Below the pieces are notes generated by a model. That model made no database searches, had not been told where the DNA came from, and saw only the letters and a list, made by a program, of their open reading frames with translations. A stretch of 64,000 nucleotides of DNA. Source: Lateolabrax maculatus (taxonomy: Eukaryota; Chordata; Actinopteri; Acropomatiformes; Lateolabracidae). Positions 1 to 12,436 of this stretch are shown here, one piece after another (position 1 is the first letter of the stretch; each line of letters begins with the position of its first letter). The stretch spans positions 9,240,001 to 9,304,000 of the forward strand of contig CM062208.1 in the NCBI GenBank assembly GCA_031216445.1, read 5' to 3'. Both the position numbers and the translations under genes were made by a program.

Positions 1-344
1 AAGTACCCTCTACCACCTGAGTACATACAACTGTCTCTCCCTCCCTGATGAAAACTATATAGTAACCTACTTCTCAAGGGATTTCTGCTGAACTCTAAAA
101 CCCAGAAACCATCCTGACCACTTATTTCACTGTATGATGAGCCCGACTGCCTCTATCTTCCTACCCAGAAGGATGACTTATAGCCTAGTTATAAGTTCTT
201 TAAATTATGGCCAACCAGTCTTCTAGGTCTGTGCTGTGGGGGCTTGGTCACCAAACAGCACGTTGTGTCAGTCTAAACTCCTCACACGGATCCACAGTTT
301 GCTTGACAGTAAAGTCACAGGAGTGCAGACAGGTTTAACAGGTG

Positions 345-364
345 ACACACACACACACACACAC
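345..364. repeat. (CA)n microsatellite in uxs1 intron 1
   Basis: About 10 AC units, lying 14 bases inside the intron from the uxs1 exon 1 donor. Confidence 0.9.
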
Positions 365-383
365 TTTTAGTCCGTGTACTTAC

Positions 384-474
384 AGGCAATGTAGGCGATC
401 AAAGCGAGGGCAAAAAGCAGCTTCATCATTCTTCTGTTTAATCCTGATATCAGCCAGATGACCCGCTTCATCAT
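384..474 (-). CDS. uxs1: uxs1 coding exon 1 (N-terminus of UDP-glucuronic acid decarboxylase 1)
   Basis: The minus strand reads 30 codons plus one base, starting MMKRVIWLISGLNRRMMKLL and running into a hydrophobic stretch (LFALALIAYIA). It ends at a consensus donor (GTAAGT, 383-378). The pattern of a short N-terminus, NRR, MKLL and then a membrane anchor matches the start of vertebrate UXS1. That Golgi type II membrane enzyme converts UDP-glucuronate to UDP-xylose for proteoglycan linker synthesis. Two ATGs are adjacent (474 and 471); the first is chosen because the frame and length fit the family. The catalytic Rossmann domain lies off the left edge of the window. Neighbours support the call, because UXS1 and ST6GAL2 are also close together in human. 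The short length is the main uncertainty. Confidence 0.8.
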
Positions 475-1160
475 CCGCTCGGTGCAACAGGACCAGGAAA
501 ACCAACGAGCCACACATCCAACTCCGGCTATAGCATTTTCATTTCACGACTCACGCCTGTCCTCGGTCCTCGGGGTGTCTCGGTTTACCGGGCACGGCTG
601 TCTTAGTGACTTAGTACCCCCCCCCTGTCTTTAAAATGCTCATAAACGGGACCAGGACTGGCTGCTCCTGCTACGTCAACACCAAGCAGGAGCAGTTTAC
701 GTGGCTAGCAGCGCACACGCAGGTATCACACGGTGTCCGCGGACTGCCGACGTTCACAACCGCATATACACTCGTCTGTCGGCGCCATCTGTCCCCCGGC
801 CGGGTCAACACCTGCACTGGCTTCAACACATGGCCGTTTTGTCGCGTACGCGGCGGTTTTCGGGCGCGTTTGCAAAGAAATAACACCGACTTAGCCACTT
901 AGCTCCGCTTTAGCGGTTAGCCGCGGCCGGCCGGGAGGAGACTCTGTCCTCCGCCGATGGCTGCCGCCGAAAAACCGGACGACACACGCGGATCCTGCCT
1001 CGCGTTAATGGTCGGATAATTGCCGGGAAGGCGAAGACAGCTGCTCATTTCAGCGGTGCACACATTTCGGGGTTTGCTCCTCTCAGTCGGGCCGAGGAGA
1101 AGCGGATGAGCGATTAATCGTTGCTCGATTCAGCAGCCTGACGTCTCCTTCAGGGACCGT
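475..1160 (-). promoter_or_regulatory. uxs1: CpG-rich promoter / 5' region of uxs1
   Basis: From just upstream of the uxs1 start codon to about 1160 the sequence is markedly richer in GC and CpG than the rest of the window, with runs such as GCCGCGGCCGGCC near 920-932. Beyond 1160 it drops abruptly to AT-rich DNA. This is the usual look of a housekeeping-gene CpG island. No TATA box is evident for uxs1, and the start site cannot be placed. Open frames crossing the island (for example 636-902 on plus and 671-898 on minus) come from base composition and show no family resemblance. Confidence 0.6.
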
Positions 1161-4100
1161 GTGACGTTCACTGGACTTGGCGAACCTCTAATAATAACGA
1201 TACTTTTTTCTTGTGTGTTATCAGTATGAGCCCGCTGACACCATGATATTGTAGAAGATCGGGATATTTTAACGTTCTGCCAGATATTTATCATTCGTTA
1301 TAACGGTACAGTTTTCCAGTTGCATAAACATTTATTTCCAACACTAGACACAATGGCTCATTCATTCCACCACACGAAACTTTCCACGGTGCAGAAAACC
1401 AACCTTGTTGAATACCTTATTGATTTTCCCATTTCAACCACTGTAACCTGTACGGCGCTGTAAGCTTTATGTGATGTATTTGCATTTGGCAAATGTGAAC
1501 TGTACGTCCTTATGCTGCACTGTATTATTTATAGTAAGACAACCAGAGTGACCCAGACTCTTGGACTGCAAAATAATGACACTTTACATGTCTGGTTTGA
1601 GAATGGTACTTCACATCAACGACATGCATATTTTTCCTTAGTGAATACACAATTACATTGCAGGTCTTATGTACTACAATGTAATCTCTTCCCTCTGTTT
1701 ATATGTGCTCCAGACTCCAGAGCAGGAAGGAGAAAAACTTCATTAACGAAGGTCATTTAAAAAACATTCACTGGTATCATACACAGAAGGGAAGGGCTCT
1801 TGGTGTTCTCTGGCATTTCATGTCACATCACAAATCTTATTTGTAGCATTGATATATTGTTATTCAGATGGTAAAATATTAACTTTTGTAAAAATATATA
1901 TGAAAAAAGAAGGAAAAAAGATCAAAATGTATGACGTGATTAATATGGTTTTGTTTAATTCTTGAAAAAACAAACATTCACCCTACATCATGCCTTGATA
2001 CAAATGTTTAATGCACAGCAAAGAGCTGTAACATGTTATACTTGTTATGTACATTTGTGGATCAAGCCTCAACTGCTCTTTCAGTCAGTACCCTAGTGAA
2101 GCAGGACAATGACTGAAGCAAGTCACTGAACTCACTGATTTGCTTGTAAAAATGAGAACAGCTGATGTTGATGAGCTTTGGATTTTTGACTAATAATACA
2201 TTTGTGTGTGTGTGTGTGTGTGGAGTAACATCATGTTGTAGTTGTTGTCCTCAGATCTGTAATTTACCTTTGGGTTATTATTATCTGCACACACCTTCCG
2301 AACATGCAGTATAAATCCAAGCAGACCTCATCGAAGATATCTGTACTGAAATGTTTGGCTTATATAGATGAAACCCAGCCTCCCAGATGATTACACACTG
2401 TACATTGTGTAGGAGCTGTTCAACACTGTTCATTATGGTGACCACATCTTGAGCTACACTTATAATCTGCTGGCAAACAGCTGGATTTAACTTAAATTGC
2501 TTTCCAAACTAGTGGTGTCTTTTTTGTCAAGAGCCAAGGAAATTTCATTTGATTCAAAGGTGATATTAAATGTTTGTTTGAGCTGGTGGCCTCTGAAACG
2601 ATGACTGCCAAACAGCAATGCATGGATAACATGAGCTCTTTGACAAATGATGAACAAACATAGACATCCTGGAAAGGATTATGTGGGTTTTGCTAAATAT
2701 CCAGATAAAAATTGATATTTTAACAACCTTTTCTGACTCTCCTGCTTCATTATTGGATTTTAAATCTATAAGTTTCTTGTGAAGGATTCCAAAAGGGAAA
2801 CATATTTTTCTGATTTGCACCACATTAATGTGCTTTTTATGGACTTTTAATAGCAACTGTAGGAAAGCATAATGATAAATACATGTAAAGACAGACAACA
2901 TACTGTGTAAACATTTGGCCAGTTTAAATCCCAGTTGACTGAGGATGCATCAGTTTGTGACTTTACCTACACAAACAAACGTATATCCCTAAGATTTACA
3001 GGGTATGTGAGATTGATGTATGATGTTCAAACATTGCTATAATGTACAGTGCAAACCAGGAGGAAAAAACATTTGTAAATAAACTGGCAATTTCATCACT
3101 TCTCTCTCTACAAATTTATTACAGACTCCAGAATGGGGAACTTCTTAAATTTAATCAAAAGTGCCTTCAAAGCGCCAGATTTTGGCATAATGACTATTGT
3201 CAAAATTGACAATTTGTATCACAAAAAAAAAAAAAAAAAACATTTCCACACACAACCCTTACAAAAGAAGCAGCTACAAAACAATTAAGAAAAATGTGTC
3301 CAAAAAACTCACCAACTAACCACAGTCTATTTTTCTACTGTATTCTCCAAGATCAGTGAGGGACAGGCAATGGTTCAATTCAGTGACATCAAAATCACAA
3401 ACTGTAATCCCACTCAGCTGATAGCTGTGATAACCAACAGCTGTAGAGCCACACATAGAAGCTATGGGCTGAAAACATTCACAGTCACAGCAACCAACTC
3501 AATTCATTTACTTTGAGATTGGGCAGACGGTACTGATATGAGCACGCAGCTGAGGTTAATCCAGTTGTTCAGGTCTTGAATGGCACAGCTCACTGATCAT
3601 TGTCTGCTGTCAAGCAGCTGAGTCACTGAGATGGCAGAAAGCACAATTATCTCAGTGAACAACTCTGTGATGAAACACATCTTTCCAGTTCACGGTCTTA
3701 TTTCAAGACCATAAAAAATGCTCACTAAATCCACTGTAAGACAAAAACTGAAATAAATTAAGCAGAAGCATCAGAGGTTGGATAATTACATTATGATTTT
3801 TTGAAAGGATTTTTAACAGACTATTTATTTCACATCAGAAGGTTTTGAACTGTCACTGGGGCTGAAGGAAGCAATTTTGTGTCACATCTTGTGTAGGAAC
3901 AGCAGAATGCAAATTAAATGTCAGAATATTATTATTATATATAACATTTCTTTGAATTTTTGCTAATTTAATTTGTATTTCCTTTTTGTCATATTATTAA
4001 TTTGAGTATTGAAAAATGTATTTGTCCACAGGCATGGAAGATAGCAAAAGTTTTCGTTACAACCATTATCTGTTATAAATAACCGCCCTATATGTTTATT

Positions 4101-5200
4101 ACCAGCTTTAAGAAAGGTAATAGATGGAATTATTTTTGAACAACCACAACATATTTTGATGTTAATAACTTAAACACAGATTATCAACATGCTTATAGGC
4201 CCTGTCATTCTACATGCATGGCTCTGACACAAATGTCCTTTATAACCCTTATTTCTTGGAATTACAAGTATGAAAGTTTGATTGACTTATAATTTTGTGT
4301 TTGGCTTAATGTCTGTTGAAAGGATGACAATATTGTTTCTCTTCTGTATGTACTTGATTATTACTTCAAAGAGATGAGCGGTTTTGTTTGATGTGTTTAT
4401 GTGGCAATAGTGTGTAGTAGTGTGAAGACTGACTGTCTGGTACAGTCTATAGGTGGACCCCAGGAAGAATGGCCAATGCTTATACTGGTGCTTATGGATA
4501 TCCTAATACAGAAAGAAAGAAAGACACATTTTCATTTTATTATCAAAGACAATTATGAAGAAGCTTTACACCATCTCTGCTCTCTCCCTTTTTTTTTTTT
4601 TTTTTTTTGGGCATGTTTTGATGTGGTTGTGTAACTGGCTGATAAAATCCTTCAGAGATAATTTCCAGAACAACTGTCAAGGTAGGTGTTTGGTAATGGA
4701 CCATCTGACAGATGTTAATATGGGGGGTTGGCAAGAACAGCCAATGCAGCTTCTGTCTCATAATTTGCATCCCTGCTGCATGTTCAAAGGTAAAAACATG
4801 GGGAACTGATACTGGCAACTGACAGTTACAACAAATGAAATGGACATCAACCACTTATCAACAGCTGGATCTCGATGTGTATTGCAATGAAACAGGTGAA
4901 TTTTGATAAAATTAATAAAGTGAATCCAGATAAAAGATACTGTTGATAACTCAGCTATCACGTAACACAAGATCTGTATCTTGTTATTACAAAATAGGGA
5001 AAACCGGGGTAGGTCAAAAAGCTATCATCATCATTTTTTGAGACAAAATTTAAAAACAAATGGTTACAAAATATATTTTGTTTCACGAAATTCTGTGAAG
5101 AACACTGTCACGGCCTACTGGGACACTTTAATAGAACAGAAACATCCTTAATGTTATAACCTGTGCTTTTTCTTCTAAGACAAGTCAGTGTTTGCTGTGA
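1161..5200. other. intergenic DNA without recognised genes
   Basis: AT-rich intergenic sequence between the uxs1 promoter and the first clear transposon remnant. It holds a (TG)n tract at 2203-2222, a poly-A run at 3223-3240 and a poly-T run at 4589-4608. Open frames here (for example 2566-2901 on minus and 4543-4854 on minus) are AT-rich and show no recognisable domain, splice context or codon bias. No exon, RNA gene or conserved motif could be supported. Confidence 0.6.
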
Positions 5201-5224
5201 AGAATGCCCTTTAGGTAGTGGTGA

Positions 5225-6390
5225 GGGGAAAATCGATTCACTTAAGTATCGCAATTTAAAAAAATAGATTTTGTAATCAGTTCTTCAATGCCTGAATCGA
5301 TATTATCCACATTGGATTGCTGCTCCACACACACTCATAGAACTGAAGTTACATCCAGGTAACTACTAGTTTATATAGAGTCTACACATGCAGGGGCCCC
5401 CGACCACAGTGTTGATGTGGTTTTAGCAGAGGAGACCCACAGAAAGGACATTAAGCAGTGAATGTGTACTGATACGGGCTTGACACCTGGACCCGCTGCG
5501 GACATTAGGCTTCGGTTGTCAGCGTTTTGACAGCCGGTAAGTTATCTGCAGTCTCTGTTAGCGAGCTAAGTCTCATGTTAAAAACAAGCCGGGTTACACT
5601 AGCAGCGACTCCCGAACTGGAGAAATTATAATTTAAAATCTGAACGTCCTATTATTTAAATATTTTACATTGTTAAAAACTTACAGCTAAAAGAACCATA
5701 ATCTAAAAGAGTGGAGTAAAATGTGTCTCAAGACTGGTTAAAAAAACTGTAAAATTATGACAAGTTTCAGACAGACAAACACAACACTGACGCATGCACC
5801 TCCTCCAATACTAAAGCCCCTGTTATTGCAGATTATGGATCAGTGAGGTCCCCAAAGTGGCTACAGACTACAAACCACACAGACTGTAACACTGCTGCCT
5901 CTCTCTCATCCTTTGTGTCACTCACTGAAGCACCGACAGCAGAACAGGTGATCTTCACCTGTCCACAGAGACACCCTCAAAGGCCAAAAGGAACTATCAT
6001 TTATCATATACTGTGTTATTCTTGAGTTAACAACTTGTTTGATTTTATGGCACTGGTTTGATGAGCAGTTTTCTTCAAAAAGTATGTATTTTTTATGCAC
6101 TCTATTGTACATGTACATTTAATTTCAACTTGTCTATGCAGTATGGGAATGATGCTGCTGAAATAAATGTCAGAAAGTGTAACTGACACATGATGATAAA
6201 CTGTCTCTAGAAGTTTATGATTCAACTTTTTCCCATGGTCCAGTATTATAAAAGTAAACAAAAATTGCAATAAATCGTAATATCGAATCACAATACTTAA
6301 AAATCGCAATACTTATCGAATCGACACCCAAGTATCGTGAAAGATCGAATCAAGAGAAAAGTGTATCATCCCAGCCCCACTATTATGAAC
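5225..6390. mobile_element. candidate non-autonomous hAT-like DNA transposon
   Basis: Both ends carry related ATCGATTC/GAATCGA-rich sequence in inverted orientation (about 5230-5300 and about 6265-6385). The outer ends read TAGTGGTGAGGGGA on the left and, reverse-complemented, TAGTGGGGCTGGGATGAT on the right. The core (5460-5640) is GC-richer than its surroundings. This layout resembles the terminal regions of vertebrate hAT elements. No transposase frame is preserved, and a clean 8-bp target duplication is not visible. Confidence 0.4.
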
Positions 6391-7344
6391 CCTCCCTGCA
6401 CTGCTAGTACACATGTGAGAAAAGTGCACGGAGAAGAGTGTCCATGGTTAATGCCTAGTAAAATAACACTGACTGTCTGTTTGGATTGATGAAATATTAA
6501 ACATTTTCATCTTTCTGACCACAGAGCTTTGGGCTAAGAATTTTCATGGACATTTTCTTTCATATCCAGCTTAGTCATAACTTTTGAGCTCTTTTATTTG
6601 ATTATTTTGCCAATAAATATGTCTCAAATAAGTGCATTTGATTTAGACATGGGCTATTTGTCCTTAAGGTTCAAACTGTGAGGTAGAAATGCTGAAATGG
6701 CCTGCAGGACAACAGATATTACTGGTAGTGTGACATCAAGAGACAAACAGAATCGATTTCCAAGATCCTGTTTTGTCCAGTTTTACAAATTACCATGACA
6801 TGCCAAATACATCTAAGAATATTCAATATCTGACAATGTACCAGTGCGAGAATTACAGAGATTCAGCGCAGCCACCTGCTCATTTGGTGTTTTATGAGAT
6901 GAATTATCCCCTAATTGTCACTCAATGATTGAGAACACAAAGGAGCAAAGCATGTGTCCTCTGGTATTGAATATTGAAAAGTTCATCTCATCATGTTAAT
7001 TTATTTAAACACCTCAGGCTAAGTGATTGCATCTGGCTCTTTTTCAGAGCTGCACCATTAGGTTGCGCTTCGTGTGCAATTCTCATTGCTCTTTGGAAGA
7101 GATTCCTCCTTTGAATTGTACAACATCGTTGCTTTGAATTAATGTCTTCTGAGAGAAAATTTATTTCACTCCAACTTTAACATATCAGGAAGCTGGATTT
7201 GATAGGAAACAGAGTTATCAACAGCCCACACATTTCTCAACACAGTTTCTTCAGTGAACTTCAGGTCATGACTGCATTCATTCCACAGAGCTTTATTTAA
7301 AATGTTCATCAAATGTAAAAGTGCTCACTGATCCTCTGAACCAC

Positions 7345-7690
7345 CGATAAGATTTAAGATGATCAAGTCAAGTCACGTTATTTATACAGCCCAAAATCCC
7401 AAATCCCTATTTGCCTCAGGGCTTTACTATCTGTACAGTGAACGACACCCTGGGTCATCAGGCCCTCAATTCGAATGAGGAGAAAAAAAAAAAAAAAACT
7501 TTAAAGAGGGACAAATTGAAGAAACTTCAGGAAGAGCAACAGAGGAGGGATCCTTCTTCCAAGATGCACGGACATGCAATAGATGTTGCGTGTACAGAAC
7601 AGATCAACAAAATCAGAGTATACATTTATACAAATTACGATGACAAAATTTCTGATACATGTAGATTATAAAATATGTGTGAAGAATGTG
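7345..7690 (+). repeat. dispersed teleost repeat (LINE or SINE tail-like)
   Basis: Starts near a TTATTTATACAGCCC motif and includes TTGCCTCAGGGCTTTAC and an oligo-A-interrupted segment at 7484-7499. I recognise this as a dispersed fish repeat whose copies share the 'tttatatagccc ... cagagggctttac' pattern. Family assignment is from memory and not tested. The reading frames across it are not genes. Confidence 0.45.
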
Positions 7691-7914
7691 GCTCCAGGAG
7701 GACACCGAACAACCACAGGCATCACCAAACAGACCAGAGTCACACAACGTCCTCTCCACCATGGAAACCTGAAAGAGGACAAGCCACACAAAGAAACAAA
7801 GAACTAGAAAGAGAGGTGAAGAGAAACTCACACAGCTTGGAGGCTTGTGGGAACAAAAAGAAAAACAGAAGGTTAGAAAAATGCAGCGGTTAATAGAAAG
7901 TTTACAATTTATTT

Positions 7915-8605
7915 TCCTCAGCAGGACAAACAAGGACTCTCCCTCCCCACACATCCGCATCATGTTTGACAGCAACCTCTCCTTCAAACTCTGCGTTAAC
8001 CAAATCACCAGAACTGCCTTTTCCTCCTAAAAAACATAGCCTGTCTCCGCACATCACTCTTCTCATCTGCTGGTAAAGCTTTGATACTGCAACAGTATTT
8101 TCCATCATCCAAAGTCCTAAATAAACTCAACTGCATCCAGAACTCTGCTGCTCACTTGCTTTACCCACTCCCGTGATCAGATCACCCCTGTTCTCCAGAA
8201 TCTCCACTGGCTCCCCGTCCCACAACGGATTCAATAAAATGTCCTTCTCCTCACTCACAAAGCCCTCCATAATCAGACCCCCTCCTACGTGACGCCAACC
8301 TCCTGTCTTTTCCACTCAGGACCAAGCACCGGACCTGGGGCGACAGAGCCTTCTCCAAAGGTGCCCCCTCCTTCTGGAACCCTCTCCTCAACACATCCGA
8401 GACTGCACCGATCTTTCCATGTTCAAATCTCAAATCAAAACTCACCTTTTCAGAACTGCTTTTAATGTGTGATGAATGTTGTGTGTGATGTTTTTAACGT
8501 GAAGCTTTTTATGATGATTTTAATGTTTGTAAAGTGTCTTTGAGTACCTTCAAAAGCGCTCTCTATATAAAATGTATTATTTTTATTATTATTATTATTA
8601 TTATT
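7915..8605 (+). mobile_element. L2/CR1-type LINE 3' end (broken reverse transcriptase C-terminus)
   Basis: Broken plus-strand frames give peptides typical of the end of fish L2-type LINE ORF2: FDSNLSF, LNCIQNSAA, then a GDRAFSKGAPSFWNPL block before the stop. The tail has GTGTCTTTGAGTACC, a short unique 3' end and a (TTA)n run (8577-8604), as L2-like elements have. Frameshifts and stops show that it is dead. It is 5'-truncated, as expected from target-primed reverse transcription. Confidence 0.75.
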
Positions 8606-8832
8606 GAAGTTAAGAGATTCATTGAGACCGAGACAACCCACTGAAAAGGTAATGGTAACAGGTGTGAGGCCTTCCAAGAATAACCAATAATTGAAAGTTA
8701 AGGTGATTTAAAGGCCTGATGCTAGCAGGGATGTTATGCCAGAGGAAAGTGGAATGATAGGTTGAAGCCCTGCGGCCAGCTGACTTCTTTTTAACTCTGA
8801 TGACACAGAGGAGCCCTGTATTCTGTAATACC

Positions 8833-8869
8833 TGTCTGATCTTATTATAAGGTATAATAAGATCAGACA
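8833..8869. repeat. perfect 17-bp hairpin with 3-nt loop
   Basis: TGTCTGATCTTATTATA (8833-8849), loop AGG (8850-8852), then the exact reverse complement (8853-8869). It lies inside a moderately GC-rich stretch that may itself be an old repeat. No terminator or RNA gene context was recognised. Confidence 0.9.
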
Positions 8870-9970
8870 AGTATGAAGAGGAACCATTTGAAGACTTTTA
8901 TTGCTAGCATGAGGTGAAGGCTATAGAGAGAAAGGAAATAGGCCAAGAAGAGAGCCCTGAGGTGCCCCAGATTCCAACATCAGAAAGGTGTTGGTGGAGG
9001 GGGACAATCTGACAAGTGATCCATCTGAAGCATACTGACCCCCTTTAGCGATGACATTGCTTAACATGTGCAATGTCATGTCTAATGTTTCTGTTGAGCA
9101 GCTTGAAAAACACAGCCTCCTCATTTATTTCACTGAGACCACCGATGAGATTACTGCATTGATGTAGCAGGAGTGGCAACAAAGAAGCTTCTTTAAAAAA
9201 AAAACAACAGCAGAAAACACAGCATTGTCCACAAATCAAACAAAAAATTACTTGTAGCATCATGCCCACACCAACACAGCCTTCATTTTTTTTTTTTTTT
9301 TAGTGTAGACCTATTTTCAATAAAACAAATGGTGTGCACTGTATATCTGCTGTCTACAATGCATGAACAACATCTCATGTATTAAAATGATCAAGTTTAA
9401 ACACCAAGTAAGTTTGCAAATACAATTTCATTTTGGTTTTCAGTAGCCTTCAGTGAACCTATATGCAGTGCCAAAACAAATAAAGAGAAAGACAGCACAT
9501 GTAAGAGGCATCAGCTGAAGTAAGGGAGATTGTGTGAGAAACGCAAACAATAAACAGCTGCAAAAACAGACATTGGCAATACAGAGATATGCTTTTCAGG
9601 TCAGTAGTGAAATTAAAGCTGAACAGACCCGCATTTTCAGAGCAGAAAATATTTTTTTGAAAAGAACCATGCAGTTTATGTTCTTGATAATGTTATTCCA
9701 ATTCAGTTAATTTTGCTTATTTAGTTAATCTTTTGGATTTTATTATACTTCAGCTTCCAAAGCATGACAGAAAAAGAGAAGGACTAAGCATTGTCCAATG
9801 AATTATACACATTAAGGTCGCTATTACCACTGCCTAATTATACACCTCAGATGTCACATTTACATGGCCCTGTCCACAACACTTCTGTGACGTGAAAGCA
9901 GCATTTACATCTGTCAAATAAGTATAGGAGGGAAAAATAAATAGTAAATTAAAAGTAAATGAAGGTACAA
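8870..9970. other. intergenic DNA upstream of the opsin promoter
   Basis: Includes a poly-T run near 9288-9301 and AT-rich sequence. No exon, transposon end or RNA gene was recognised. Short minus-strand frames (8921-9124, 9045-9269) have no supporting features. Confidence 0.5.
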
Positions 9971-9977
9971 TAAAAAG

Positions 9978-9979
<2 letters not shown>

Positions 9980-10010
<31 letters not shown>
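9980..10010. repeat. (CA)n microsatellite upstream of opsin promoter
   Basis: About 15 AC units, ending some 37 bases before a TGACGTAA motif in the putative opsin promoter. Confidence 0.95.
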
Positions 10011-10014
<4 letters not shown>

Positions 10015-10046
10015 TCCCCCATGGCCCCTGTCATCCTAATGTCTCG

Positions 10047-10069
10047 TGACGTAAGAATCGCCTTTAAAA
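10047..10069 (+). promoter_or_regulatory. putative core promoter of TMT opsin (CRE-like site plus TATA-like box)
   Basis: TGACGTAA at 10047-10054 is a close match to a cAMP-response or ATF/CREB-type element. TTTAAAA at 10063-10069 is a TATA-like box. Together they would place transcription start near 10095-10100, about 445 bases before the opsin start codon if the leader is unspliced. The region just downstream is CpG-rich. The motifs are read directly; the promoter role is inferred from position. Confidence 0.45.
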
Positions 10070-10094
10070 GACGCTGGATGTCGGAGCGGAGCGC

Positions 10095-10540
10095 ACTTTA
10101 CGCAACACCGTCCCTGTTCACTGAGCGCGGATTACAACTCATCTAAAAGTGGCGACTTGCAAAGATGACAGACTTCCCCAGACATAAGATAACAGTGAGG
10201 AAAAGGTCGAGCCTCGCGTGAACTGCGACGAACAACCAAACAAAACATGAAGGCGTCAAAAGAGGCTGGTGCGCTCGCCGAAACGGAGTGGGGGGGGGGG
10301 ACGTGTTAGGGTAACAGGTGGCACTTGTGTTGTCGGTGTCGGTGTCGGTGTCGTGGGGACGGTCCGAAACGTCGGTGGAGGAATGTGCGCGTCGGAAGCG
10401 TCAAGCGCGCAAGGACGAGGTGCACAGAGGAAGACCTGAGGAGGAAGCCGCGATCCAGAAACTCTCCGGGGTGAGCAAACTGCCCCCCCCAAAAAAAAAG
10501 AAAAAAAAAAAAAACCCAAAGTGAAGACGAGCTCCGATGA
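10095..10540 (+). other. putative opsin 5' leader with several short upstream ORFs
   Basis: Between the predicted start site and the opsin ATG there are three short closed upstream ORFs (10165-10221, 10247-10309, 10383-10439). A fourth ATG at 10536 overlaps the main start out of frame. The stretch also has a G10 run (10289-10298), a GTGTCG-type repeat (about 10331-10354) and a C-run/A-run purine tract (10485-10515). The leader could be spliced; no acceptor with a convincing polypyrimidine tract is seen close to the ATG. Confidence 0.4.
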
Positions 10541-10907
10541 ATGGACAGCAGGATGTTTTCTGGTCAGGCTGGTCTGAATCACAGCTTCAACCTGAGCGGT
10601 GACCAGGAGCTGGCGGACGCGCCGGCGGGCAGGGGCAAGCTCTCCTCGACGGGCTTCGTGGTGCTGTCCGTGGTGCTGGGCTTCATCATGACCTTTGGCT
10701 TCCTCAACAATTTCGTTGTGCTGCTCCTGTTCTGCAAGTTCAAGAAGCTGCGCACGCCCGTGAACATGATGCTGCTGAACATCAGCGTCAGCGACATGCT
10801 GGTGTGCCTGTTCGGCACCACGCTCAGTTTCGCCTCCAGCGTCCGCGGGAAGTGGCTCCTGGGGCGCAGCGGCTGCAGCTGGTACGGCTTCATCAACTCC
10901 TGCTTTG
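10541..10907 (+). CDS. tmtops: TMT opsin, exon 1 (N-terminus to TM3)
   Basis: First of four exons encoding a 382-aa teleost-multiple-tissue opsin, a non-visual G-protein-coupled photoreceptor that binds retinal. Residues 1-122 are encoded here. Two glycosylation sequons (N13, N17) lie in the extracellular N-terminus. TM1 is about 37-64 (GFLNNFVVLLLF), then LRTPVNMMLLNISVSDMLVCLFGTT (TM2), a GKWLLG loop and TM3 with C112 and GCSWYGFINSCFG. The position equal to rhodopsin Glu113 is Tyr115, as is usual for this opsin group. The ATG at 10541 is chosen; an in-frame ATG at codon 5 is an alternative. The exon ends in phase 1 at donor GTAGGT. TMT identity is strong, but the numbered paralogue is not assigned. 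Confidence 0.95.
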
Positions 10908-12436
10908 GTAGGTTCCTCGCATTGCCCGACACTTTGAGGGGTGCCCGAGCAACAGCGTCGTTTCAGCTGCCGCGTTTGAGAAGAGCACCATTGCTACTAT
11001 CCTAAACACACCTTTTTTTTTCTTTGCTTTAAAAAGTCAGTAAAGATGCCTTTTGGTGTGTGGTTGCATGTCCACATTTTTAGGAGGCTCCAGTATGGTT
11101 GCCTATATGTTCTATAGCTATACACAGTGCGTTGCAGTACATCAGTTACTGGTAGGACTGATTGGATGCCTTAATGTTGTTTTCAGTAGAGCATACAGTG
11201 CCTGTCTACACCTGTGGTCACCATCTGTTTAATGACTTTACTGCGGTGATTCACAGTTATAAATGCCCATTTGCGGAAATAATGTGATCTCTGATAGCTG
11301 CTTCTTTGTTGGAAGGGTGCATTAAGTAGAAAGGACATTTGTGGTGAATAATACATTATTATAAGCTTGTTTAAAGTGGCAACACATAGGCACAACAAAT
11401 GAAAATAAATAATAAGAAACAAATACTGTTGATATGGACCCCTGACATTATTATTATTTTAATAGTGGCCAGTGTACATACTAGGCGAGACATTTTATAG
11501 TTCGATGCTCTCTGGTGGACAAACTTGGTGAAACTGTTTCTATATTACTTCACACCTAGTTTTACTGCAATTTCTTGTTACCTAACGGCCTACATATACG
11601 CCGATTTATCGGTCTAGCTCTGCTTATCCAGCCAAATGCAAAATCCTTCTCAGAACAGGGATTGCAGACAGATTTGTGTATTCCTGCATCGCCCCGTTTA
11701 CGACGTCTCAAAGGCCTGTTTTTTAAAAGAAACAACATGAGAGTTTTTGTTTTACTGCAACAGCTGAATGTTCTGGGCAAAAGTCCTATACCTTGCGTGA
11801 ACTGACATCTTTGCGCAAGGGAGTGTCAAACATGGGTGCCGACATCCATTTGACTAAAACACTTGACTGAATTTTGCTGTTTATCACACAAAGAACAATT
11901 ATCGGCCTTAATGCAGTCAAGTCAGGGCTTTTCAGTGGTGTGATATATTATACATTGCATCCACCAGGAGGTGGTGTTATACTTTAGGAAACAGATGCAT
12001 TGACATCCATACTAACATCTAATAATCTTTAACCTTATTGACTAAATTGATTCTTGTTTCTTTGCTTTTCTGTGGCTGTTAATCATTTCCCTGAAGTCCA
12101 ATAGCCAACAAGTGATTTAAATGAGCCATAGAGAATTTTCTACAGTACTAGTTAGCTTAGAAGCTATACAGAGGTCACATGTCTTCATATTTGCGAGGTA
12201 AAAATGTTGTTTTACAGATTTTTAGGATGCTTGGATTAACCTTCAGTTGGATAAAACCATTGTGGTGGCAATTTTTGTTGAATAAAGCACAAAGTCAACA
12301 CTTGTCTCTCCGTAAATTGAATCCAGCCTCTGCAGAGGGACTGACAGCACAGTCAAATACATGAGATGCGCAAATGAGTCCAGAGCACGAAGGGTGTCTG
12401 TCTTTTATATGTTTCAACAGGACAAAGTCAATCGGA

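Noticed and set aside
636..902. Overlapping open frames on both strands in the CpG-rich region
   Set aside because: Three frames on two strands are open together because of GC composition; no domain, splice or codon signal, and the region reads as the uxs1 promoter.
10318..10524. 68-codon frame in the opsin leader
   Set aside because: It begins with GTG, not ATG, and ends in a lysine run from the poly-A tract.
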